Source: Tetrahymena elliotti 4EA (lineage: Eukaryota > Ciliophora > Oligohymenophorea > Hymenostomatida > Tetrahymenidae). Taken from it: a stretch of DNA of 64,000 nucleotides. The notes under the pieces are model-generated. The model searched no databases and was not told where the DNA came from. It saw only the letters and a program-made list of their open reading frames with translations. The stretch covers positions 208,227 to 272,226 of the forward strand of contig JH720369.1 in NCBI GenBank assembly GCA_000231825.2, written 5' to 3'. The translations under genes and the position numbers were made by a program. Below are positions 27,179 through 41,530 of the stretch, in pieces (the stretch's first letter is position 1; each line of letters begins with the position of its first letter).

Positions 27179-29244
27179 TAAATAATCTAACAGATTTATT
27201 TATGTTAATAATAAAAACCATTCACTTAATAATTTATGTTTTTTATGCCTTTGCTTTGAAACATTTTATTCTGAAATCGAATTCAAAAAAAAATACTACT
27301 TTTATAATTTACTGAAAAGCAAAGCATTAACTTTGAAAATAATTAAAGATATTTGATGTAAATTTTGAAAAAAATGAATAAAATTATTAAAAATAAAATT
27401 AATTCTACTTAAAAGAAATATTAGAATTTAAATATCACCTTTAAATAATTTTATTTATTCATAAAAAGACGATTCATTTTCAACTATTTTTATCTTTTTT
27501 AAAGAATATAATAATATTATTTTTATCTCAAATCAACAAAAAAAATAATAAACATAAATTGATTTAATATTTTTTTACTCTTTGGTTAGCTAACTTTATC
27601 AAATAAATATTAAAAAAATCCTTTTGTAATTATAGATAAATATTCTATTCATGAAGAAATTTCAAACCTTTGATTTTTATAAAAAAAGATAATCCTCTAA
27701 ATCTAAAAATAGCATATTTTTATATATATACATAAGATCAAATATTAAATAAAATAATATTAAAAATCAAAAGAGATTTTAAAAGTTGAAGTTCTTTAAC
27801 TTATTTTCAATTTACTGAACAAAATAAATAAAGAAATAAAAAAATAGTTTATTTGAAACAAAAAAAGAAATTTATTTTATCACTTGGAAAATAGATTTTT
27901 CCTTTTTTGGTCAATTACTATCTTTTAACTTAAATTAAAATTTTGATTCCTTTATTTAATAAAGCATTTTCATATCATTTCACAATATCTTTATTTTTTA
28001 GAAGAAAAAATTTTGTCTTGACATAAATTTGAGGAAAAAGTATTATTAATCAGAATAAAAAGGAATATTAATTATCATATTTATTTTGTGAAAATAAAAA
28101 TATTCAAAATTGAATGAAGGAAGACAAATATTCTAATATTATCTAAATTATTAATAATAATTCCTTTCAAATAAAATTTCACATCATTTTCTAAATTTCT
28201 TGCATTTTTAAGAATAAAAAATACCCTATTGATATGGTATGGAAAAAATATCATTTATAATTAATTGAATAAAGATAGAATACTAATTAGAATAAATATT
28301 TTGAGATATGAGAAAGATGTTCAAATTATTATTTTTAGACAAATTATTCTAATAATTTTTATTTATTTTTTTTTACAAAACTAAGACTCAACAAATTGAA
28401 TTAATTTATTTAGACTTTCCAAAATTTTTAAAATGTTACATTGAGTGTTTAATTTAAACTAAAATGTTTCTTTCTTTATTTTTTAAAAGAAACATGAATG
28501 TCAAAACAATATTTCTCAATTTCTTTTTTTGATAAAAAAACCTTTTTTTATGGAAATTTTATTGCATGGAAAAATGTTATTTATTTATAGCTGCTAATTA
28601 TAAATAAGAATTTTATTGGAATCAATTTCTTTAGCCTATTTAAAAAATATTTGTTTAAATTACTTGTTTTTTGACATAAATTCTAATAAAATTAATATAG
28701 TTTTACGTAAATTTAACTTTTTAAAAATTTTTATTCGACAAACATAAAACATAGGTGATTTTATGATATAAATATTTTACTTATTTATGATTTTATTATT
28801 GAGAAATAAAAAATAAGCTACCAATATTTGTAGTTTAACTAATTATTATTTGTTTCGATTAATATTAATCTACTAAGAAGGCAAATATTTGTATTTTTAA
28901 AATATCCAGTAAAAGTTAATTACAATACTTGACTGACTGGCTATATTGTTTTTTAGCTTTAAAGAGTAAATTAAAATCATTTCCAAAAACTTTAACAGCT
29001 GTAATTTTAGTTAAAAAGGAGTTTGTAGCTATGCTAGCTATGAATTTTTTGTTTATAAAACTTTTAAATCTACTATTATATATTAGAAAATAAACATAAT
29101 TTTGACTAGTTTATTTGCTGGATATGACAATTTTTAAAAGTATATATACTGATAAATGAAACCAATTAATTAATTAGTTATTTAATAAGGATTAATACAT
29201 TAATTATCTTAGAAGATTAATCAATATTTTATAGATGCTAATGA
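27179..29244. other. Long AT-rich intergenic region
   Basis: About 2 kb of extreme AT content with many A/T homopolymers. No coding stretch or RNA gene recognised. Confidence 0.5.
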
Positions 29245-29325
29245 ACATTCTTTGTTTTTGATTCTGATTATAATCAAGAAATTCAATTTGATGATTTATA
29301 AAAGCTTTTTGTTAAAATCTTTTGA
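29245..29325 (+). pseudogene. Possible EF-hand remnant
   Basis: Between a TGA at 29242-29244 and a TGA at 29323-29325, one frame reads a helix-loop-helix: TFFVFDSDYNQEIQFDDLQK followed by LFVKIF. The loop DSDYNQEIQFDD (29260-29295) has Asp at positions 1 and 3, Asn at 5, Ile at 8 and Asp at 12, which is an EF-hand pattern. No partner hand or start codon is seen. It may be a decayed duplicate of the EF-hand gene upstream, or chance. Confidence 0.3.
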
Positions 29326-29615
29326 ATGAGGACTTACTTTTGTATTGCAAAAGAAAAGAAAAAAAATCTAAAAACAGGCTCTACTAATTTAAGAAGCTTT
29401 AATCAGGCATTTAAACTATATAAAGCATAACAATATATTAAATTGTAAAAGAAAAAATATTAACAAACAAAATTAAAAAAAGTTAATAAAAAGGTCTTTA
29501 CATTTATTGAAGAACCAGACAAGTTAAAAGGAAAAAGCAAGGACCCTCAAAGGGAAACAAAAAATAAACAAATCTCATTCTTCTAAAAAAACCTTTTGAA
29601 CAAGAAACGAGATTA

Positions 29616-34511
<4,896 letters not shown>

Positions 34512-35362
34512 TTTGGTGTTTATGTCTGTATTTCTTAGACAGTATCACCGTCATTTTCAAAAAAAAAAAAACTTCTCTCTCTTTTTTTTATTTTTAGATT
34601 TTATTAAGCAATTTGAGAATATTCTAAACAAAAGACTGATTCTAGTTAATGCTTTAAATTAATTTATCAAAGAAATATTTTTATAATAACTTTTAAACAA
34701 ATTTTTTGATGAGTTATTGTATCAAAATAAAACTCAAAATGTTAAATGATCAGAAAATATTTGCTAATAAACAAACAAACAATTAAAGTGATTTTTCTTT
34801 ATGATAATTAGTTGAGATTATTTGATTAGATATTCAATAAGAATATGAATTGAATACAATATATTACTCCAAATTAAAAATGTATTATTTTCAAATCAAA
34901 TAAAAAATAAAACTCAAAATATTAAATGATTTTTTACTTCAAAAAATATTATTTGATAAATAAATACACAATGAAAAAGTGATTTTGCTTTATGAAAATT
35001 ATTTAAGATTATTATTTGAATATTCAATCAGAATGTGAATTGAACACAAAATATTTCTACAAGTTAATTATTTATTATTTTCATAAATTATTTGATGAAC
35101 ATTTTTTGCTATGGATATGTTGAGGTATTATAAATTGAATGATATCTGCAATTATATTTTTATGATCTTAATTTTTTTTTAACTAAATAAAATTGAAAAT
35201 TGAAACGATATTTAATTTCAGAGAATGTTAGTTTAAAAATAAACAATAAAAAATGGATTTTGCATTATGATTAATTATTGTATGTATGATTGATTAGATA
35301 TTCGTTAAGAATATGTATTGAATAAAATGAATTTCTACAAATTAAATATTGATTATTTTCAT
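34512..35362. repeat. Three degenerate ~185-bp tandem repeats
   Basis: Convergent intergenic space between kinesin and GPI8. Copies at about 34724-34903, 34904-35090 and 35185-35362 share an ordered set of words: AAATAAAACTCAAAAT, (A)GTGATTTT.CTTTATGA, GATATTCAATAAGAATATGAATTGAA and TTATTATTTTCA. Divergence is high. No reading frame is conserved across them. Confidence 0.5.
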
Positions 35363-36833
35363 TCAAATGAAAGGCTTGTTTTCAATAACAAAGTCAACAG
35401 AAGGTTGAGAATTAATTTCTCCTAATAAAGAATCTAATTAACCATAGTGATGGTCTTTAGAGTTCATTTCTAAAATACTTGAAGTAACAGGGTTTAAGTT
35501 AGTGAAGAAGTCTTTAAGATAAATCTATTTTTATTTAAAAATAAAGTGAGATGGTTAGTTAAATTGAAGGTAAAAGTACATTTTTAGGATCTTTTTTAGC
35601 ATGGGTGTTTGTGAAAGAAAAATCTCCTTATAAATACTCTTTTGTCCATTATCTCATGATATCAGATATTACTAAGTCTTTATTTCTTACAAACTCATTA
35701 GTGAGGAAAAAGTAGTTTGCTCTAGAAAATCTTTAATTTGTATAAATAATTTTTTAATCAATCTATCAGGTTTTATTATATTAATACCTATCAACAACAG
35801 CTAAATTTAAATTTGTGTCTTTTCCATAAGAGTAAGAGTATTATCCTCTTGAACTACTTCCAATACCTAAAATGTTAGGATTTGTTTCAGGTCTGAGCTT
35901 TTCAAAAATAGTAGCAGCTGAACAACTGTCACTAAACATAAGCATCTCATTATAGCTATTAATGAATGAATTTTAATTATTTAATATAAACTTATTTTCT
36001 TTTTAATTTACAAATTTTTAATGTTGAATTCTTGAAGTGCCAATCTCATTTCTTCATCCATCATAACATCTGTATCTTGCATTTTGATGTATCCACTACC
36101 ACCGTGACCAGTAAAGTATGTTAAAATCTTAGTGTTTTTGTTTGTGACCAATCTCTTAGATCTAGGAGTCTATTCATTAAATCAAACAAATATTCATTAA
36201 GATTCAAAGTTTTAAATAATTAGTTTTTTTGTTTGTTTGTTTATCTATTAACAAACGCGTGTTATAAATATATCTAAAAATTTTTGTATATCAAAGTATT
36301 AAATATGTAGAAGATAAATTAGAATAATTGATTACATATCTATGATATTTACCTCTCAACATATTTGTGAGTGTATGAACATTTACATCAGAAAGCTTAT
36401 AATCTATTTCACTGTTTCTATATAAATTTGGTTCACTTTCTTGTTCTAAATGACAAACAACACCTAGATTATTTTAACAAATGTAGATGATTAAATAATC
36501 TATTACAGTAACCTAAAATAAAACCTGGATTGTTATTTCTAGGATTGCAAGCTGAATTTTCGGGAATCATCAAAATAATCTGATTTTAAATTTGTAATGC
36601 TAATTTAATTTATGATTTTCTTAATAAAAGTAGTTTACATCTTCATCTCTAACTCCATTTTTCTTGAGTGCATCATAAATTAACAAAGTATTGGTTGCCT
36701 ATCTATAATTGAACCAAAACTTTGAAGTACTCATAATAATAACTTTTAAGTCATGTGCTCTTTCACTATTTACTTGGCTTACTAATAATAGAAAGACTAT
36801 TGCTAACGCTAGAGAACTAAAAAGATTTTTCAT
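35363..36833 (-). CDS. GPI8: GPI8/PIG-K, catalytic subunit of GPI transamidase
   Basis: Seven exons (36833..36639, 36579..36525, 36463..36336, 36169..36012, 35955..35788, 35730..35580, 35524..35363) sum to 1,017 nt, 338 residues. All six GT/AG introns (55-166 nt) keep phase. The enzyme is a caspase-like C13-family cysteine protease that cleaves the C-terminal signal of precursor proteins in the ER lumen and attaches the GPI anchor. The N-terminus is a signal peptide (MKNLFSSLALAIVFLLLVSQ). Family signatures: STSKFWFNYRQATNTL (35-50), ACNPRNNNPG, TPRSKRL, YFTGHGGSGYIKMQD with catalytic His148, FSDSCSAATI with catalytic Cys190, VVDRFSRANYF and DPKNIYLKDFFTNL. The 42-residue His-Cys spacing matches PIG-K. 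The usual DTCQA around Cys is DSCSA here. No C-terminal membrane anchor is present. This gene fits with the GPI-anchored surface antigens of ciliates. Confidence 0.95.
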
Positions 36834-37325
36834 TTAACTTTTTTTATATTTTTTACTTAAACAATAAATTAAATATCTTTGGCAAATCAAATAATATAAA
36901 ATTTCTATTCAAAATTTTATGATTTTTAATAACACTTCAGCTTATCTAGATAAATTAAACAAACAAACAAATACGATATGCAGATAGAATTTAACAAAAA
37001 CATTTTAACAGTGAAAATTTAATCACTTTTTTATTTATTTTACTATTTCATTTTAATACTATAAATTAAGTTTAAGTGAAGATTTTTATTTATTTTTTGA
37101 ACTAGATTTTTATTTGTAGAAAATAAGCAAATCAAATTAACCTTTAAAGAATTAAGTTTGTTGCTTTAGCATAATCAAACAAAAATTATTACAAAAAACC
37201 AATCAGTGTATTTAAATTTTTCAAAATTATAAATCAGCAATTTAATATTTTAATAAAAAATTAAGACAAATAATTTTTAACTTAACGCAGTAAAAAGGTT
37301 ATTATTTAAAAAAGGTATATCTTTG
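36834..37325. other. Divergent intergenic region
   Basis: AT-rich spacer between the GPI8 start and the small plus-strand gene; presumably contains both promoters. Nothing specific seen. Confidence 0.4.
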
Positions 37326-37815
37326 ATGGAAATAAACAAGTAAATTAGATTTCTTTATAGCAAATAGAATTAACATTCTTGATATTAATAGGAAGAATAT
37401 AAAGGCATTTAGCATCAAAAATGATAAATAAAAAGTTTTAAGTATATTGAACAAGTATGTACCATCATATAATAGTAATAACTTTGAATATAATTCTGCT
37501 ATCGATACAATTAAAAGCGAAATATAATCAAATTAGAGTATGGTTTCAAACATTCAAGCAAATGAAATAATTTTATCATAATATATGACCAATGTTTCTA
37601 CCCTTTCCAGAGACTCTATATTCTCAATTAAAAAAAGTGGATTTAATTTTCGTAACTCGAAAGATAGAATTAGTTCAATTTTTGAAAAACACGAAAGAGA
37701 TTCATATCAAACTTTAGATCTTAGCCACTAATTTACAAATTCCCTGGATTAATAGTAAACTATCAGCTAAAAGAGTAAACAATTTAACTTTAGGTCAAAG
37801 AAAAATTAGCAGTGA
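37326..37815 (+). CDS. Small Ser/Asn/Lys-rich protein, unknown
   Basis: Predicted 153 residues, ATG 37326-37328 to TGA 37813-37815. The long open part begins after a TGA at 37324-37326 and has no in-frame ATG. The model that gives it a start needs a very short intron, 37340..37367 (28 nt, GTAAATTAG.../CAAATAG). That keeps phase exactly and yields MEINKINILDINRKNIKAFS. The rest is polar (YNSNNFEYNSAIDTIKSEIQ, SIFSIKKSGFNFRNSKDRIS, DSYQTLDLSHQF), without domains, signal peptide or TM. Codon use looks like a real Tetrahymena-type gene. The 28-nt intron is shorter than every other one in this window, so an upstream exon is an alternative. Confidence 0.45.
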
Positions 37816-38470
37816 ACTCATTCAGAATATTTAAAATACACCAAAAAAATAAATAATTATGGTAAATAGTTCAATGAAAATGTAAAAGGAATTATTAAAA
37901 TTTGTATTTTAAATAATAAATCTAATTAATCCTACTAAAAAATATATAAAAAAATCAATAATCAATTAAAAATATAAATTGCTCAATATTATAATTAACA
38001 ATCAGTGAAAATTCAATTAATATCATTGAAATTAATACAATACAATATCTATCTAATCTGTACTTACTTGTGTATACATGTTTTTGCTTTAAAATTAGTA
38101 GTTTTTTCTATTACTCCAAAAAACCTCATATCTTTCATAAATTAAAAAAATATATTTAGAACAATTAAGATCTATCAAAAAAGAATCTATAACAATATAT
38201 CATAGAATACCTGTTAATTTGCAAACAAGATAATCCAAGAATTTGTAAATTTTTTCACTTATACAAAAGATAGAAAAATAGAATTCAAAAATTTTCATTT
38301 TTTTTTGGATGGCTTAATACAATTTTATATATAATAATTAAACTTTTAAATTATTTTCCTTGAATAATTTTTCAAAAAAATATTCAATTAACATCAAAAA
38401 TTTATTGCAGAGCACATTCTAAACCCTCAAAGTAAATTTAATAAATTAATATGTAAAAAACTATAAATAA
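37816..38470. other. AT-rich intergenic region
   Basis: No gene recognised between the small Ser-rich gene and the inverted-repeat element. Confidence 0.45.
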
Positions 38471-38821
38471 AGTCAGTACTATTCGATAAGGATGATTTCA
38501 ATTAAGGAAGAAATTAAAATTTAGAAAAGAAATTTTTTTTTTAAATGTATAATTAATATAAACTAAATTTGGTGGTGAAAGCTTTGATGTTGAATGAACT
38601 ATAATTTAAGAATCTAAAACTTACTCTAAAATAGAAACTAAATATGATTTTGCCTATTTTTTATATGCATAGGTTATTATTGTTAATTATTTAAATTGAA
38701 TATTAATTATTAAATTTTATTTTCTAAAAGGATTAAAATTTAATTAAGGAGAATTTTAAAAGAAGGAGAATTATTTTTAAAAAACTTGATTTCCTTCTCT
38801 CCTTATTGAATAGTACTGACT
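38471..38821. mobile_element. 351-bp element with terminal inverted repeats (MITE-like)
   Basis: The left end AGTCAGTACTATTCGATAAGGA (38471-38492) matches the reverse complement of the right end (38800-38821) at 21 of 22 positions. The interior is AT-rich, with no transposase reading frame. A short direct repeat AAGGAGAATT occurs near the right end (about 38750-38772). No clear target-site duplication flanks it: the left flank ends ATAA, the right flank begins GTAA. It resembles a non-autonomous DNA transposon or a long-stem hairpin. Such elements are normally removed from ciliate macronuclear DNA, so a retained copy is notable. Confidence 0.6.
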
Positions 38822-39384
38822 GTAATTTAAATTAATATTTATTCATTATAAAGTCTATTTTAAAATTTGTCTTTTTCAAAATCATGGAATAAAAATAAAA
38901 ATTTTTAATTTCAGATTACTTTACTAAAAAATTTAACATATATTATGTTATTATATGTATACCATTATTTTACTCTTATATTTTGATTAGAATATGATTA
39001 AGAATTATTTCTTCTTTATTTTGAACTGTATCTGACCATGAGGTCTGCTTGTCAAAGGCCATTAAAAAAAATATCTTTAAAATTTATTTTATATTGTCCC
39101 AAATTAAATCACCAATTAATTTTTTAAAATACAACTAACCTTTTCATTTTCTAAATTTTTTTCATTAAAAATAATTTAGACATCTCATCCAAACTATTTG
39201 GATTTAGATCTAGTCTCAAAGTCTATGTAAAAGAAAACTTTATTAATGCTTAACTTAAAAAGAAAACATCCATTTTTTAAAAATCAAAAAATCTAATACT
39301 TAGGTTTTTCAACGGCTAAAGATTAGAACACCTTTTCAAATCATGTTCATATTTTTTCTAATTTAAAAAGAATTAAAATTTTTA

Positions 39385-40620
39385 TAGATTAGAGAATTTA
39401 ACTCATCCAGAGCCCAATTCTGATGTACCCTTATCTCCAATTTAGTTATTGCCGAGATCTAGTTCTAAATTTTATAGATTAGAGAATTTAGCTAATCCAG
39501 AGCCCAATTCTGATATACCCTTTTCTCTAATTTTATTATTTGTTAAGAAGAGCTTTAAACTTTATAGATTAGAGAATTTAGCTAATCCAAAACCCAATTC
39601 TGATGTATCCTTATCTCCAATTTAGTTATTGCTTAGATCTAGGTAAAAAATTTATAGATTAGAGCATTTAGCTCATCCAGAGCCCAATTCTGATGTACCC
39701 TTATCTCCAATTTTATTATTTGTTAAGAAGAGCTTTAAACTTTATAGATTAGAGCATTTAGNNNNNNNNNNNNNNNNNNNNNNNNNNNNNNNNNNNNNNN
39801 NNNNNNNNNNNNNNNNNNNNNNNNNNNNNNNNNNNNNNNNNNNNNNNNNNNNNNNNNNNNNNNNNNNNNNNNNNNNNNNNNATTCTGATGTACCCTTATC
39901 TCCAATTTTATTATTTGTTAAGAAGAGCTTTAAACTTTATAGATTAGAGCATTTAGTTAATCTAAAGCCCAATTCTTATGTACCCTTATCTCCAATTTAG
40001 TTATTGCCTAGATCTAGTTCTAAACTTTATAGATTAGAGCATTTAGCTCATCAAGAGCCCAATTCTGATGTATCCTTATCTCCAATTTAGTTATTGCTTA
40101 GACCTAGGTATAAACTTTACAGATTAGAGCATTTAGCTCATCAAGAGCCCAATTCTGATGTACCCTTATCTTCAATTTAGTTATTCCATAGACCTAGTCC
40201 TAAAATTTATAGAGTAGAGCATTTAGCTAATCCAGAGCCCAATTCTGATGTACCCTTATCTCCAATTTGGTTATTGCATAGACTTAGCTATAAATTTTAT
40301 AGATTGGAGCATTTAGAAAATCCAGAGCTTAATTCTAATGTACCCTTATCTCCAATTTAGTTATTCCTTAGACCTAGTTCTAAAATTTATAGAGTAGAGC
40401 ATTTAGCTAATCCAGAGCCTAATTCTGATGTACCCTAATCACCAATCTAGTTATTGCTGAGACAAAGTTTTATTCTTTATAGATTAGAGCATTTAGCTAA
40501 TCTAAAGCTTAATTCTGATGTACCCTTATCTCCAATTTTGTTATGTTTGAGTCCTAAAACTAGACTTTATAGATTGGAGCATTTAACTAATTCTGAGCCT
40601 AATACTTATATACCCGAATC
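39385..40620 (-). repeat. 90-bp tandem repeat array (LRR-coding)
   Basis: The unit on the plus strand is roughly TTTATAGATTAGAGCATTTA, then GCTAATCCAGAGCCCAATTC, then TGATGTACCCTTATCTCCAA and a variable 27-30-base part. The period is exactly 90 bp on both sides of the N gap. Adjacent copies differ by only a few bases, so recent duplication or conversion is likely. Confidence 0.9.
39762..39881. other. Assembly gap (120 N) inside the LRR array
   Basis: The gap joins TTTAG (ending 39761) to ATTCTG (starting 39882). In intact repeats those points are 16 bp apart modulo 90; here they are 121 apart, i.e. 105 extra. So the N length is an estimate and the true copy number is unknown. Confidence 0.95.
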
Positions 40621-40890
40621 TCAAATTTAGTTTTAGTAGAAATATAAGTTCATACTCTAAAAATGAGTACATTTCTATAATCTTGAAGATAATTCTGATA
40701 GTCCGTAATCACCAAGTAAATTTTTTTTGGAATTAAGATTCAAAATGTAGAGATAAGAATATTTAAACTATTTATCAACAGATTCGGAACAGTTAGGATG
40801 CTATATTTGAATCTTAGTTTTACGAACTTGAATGTTTATATTTAAATGCTATAATAAGTTAGTGCTCAAAAAATCTGATAAATTGCACCT

Positions 40891-41530
40891 TAATTGTGAA
40901 TTCTAAAATAACATTATTCTTTTTTCCTTATATTTTGAATGAAATATAAATCTTTTTCCTTTTATTTAAATACTTTTTAATTAATAAAAAATAATAGAGA
41001 AATTAGTAGTGTTTTAAAGGGCTTAAAGTACTTCTAATTAAAATTTTAGGTGGAATAATAAATTCTTTATTACGCTCACTAATTAATTGCTTCTCTTATT
41101 TTAAGAGAGGGAATACAGTAATTTAAAGCATTCATTTTAGAAATTTTAATAAAAAATTTAAGAAATTGTATTCTTTTTTTAAAATGATTATTGAGTTGGT
41201 AAGAATTATTTTTAAAATCTTCAATAGAGAGATAGGGATGAAGGATAGAAGAAAGATCCTATTTTTAATCATTTATTTTTTTTACAAATGAAATAAAATA
41301 GAGAACAAGAAAGTAAATTGTAAAGCAAAAAAGAATCTTAGAATAGAAAATCTAGGCTATTATTGGATTCAATGATTTTTTTTGTTAGTATTATTCTGAT
41401 TAATTATGTATTTTTCTAATAAAAATTTTGAATACTTTTTTTATTTGCAATTTTAATAATAAATTTCAATTTTTTTATCAAGTTAAAATATTTCAGTAGC
41501 TATTCTATTATAGATAGATATTCAATAGAA
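40891..41530. other. AT-rich intergenic region
   Basis: Divergent spacer between the LRR array and the kinase-like/LRR gene. No feature recognised. Confidence 0.45.

Larger units (their letters stand above)
39000..40890 (-). pseudogene. Tandem leucine-rich-repeat gene, probably a pseudogene
   Basis: On the minus strand, from about 40890 down to 39000, a 30-residue LRR unit is repeated at a strict 90-bp period at least 13 times. An example is LAKCSNLQSLELDLGNNQIG followed by DKGTSELGSG. This is the Tetrahymena-style ribonuclease-inhibitor-like LRR. In the LRR frame there are seven TGA stops: 40621-40623, 40138-40143 (two), 40048-40053 (two), 39673-39675 and 39403-39405. Five arise where GGATTAGCT became GGATGAGCT or TGATGAGCT, and one where GGAGAT became TGAGAT. 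No indel breaks the period. Less regular LRR-like sequence continues to about 39170 and perhaps 39040. A second frame is open through the array, but its peptide is not LRR-like. The array contains an assembly gap. A pseudogene whose stops spread by repeat conversion is the simplest reading. Confidence 0.6.

Noticed and set aside
39403..40143. TGA as selenocysteine or tryptophan in the LRR array
   Set aside because: Neighbouring genes end in TGA, no SECIS-like element was recognised, and the residues replaced are Gly and Leu.
39385..40620. CRISPR-like array of 90-bp repeats
   Set aside because: No unique spacers; whole 90-bp units repeat and translate to LRRs in a eukaryotic context.
39385..40620. 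Alternative open frame through the array (LNALIYKV...)
   Set aside because: It is open only because TAG is Gln; the periodic LRR signature is in the other frame, so this one is a shadow.
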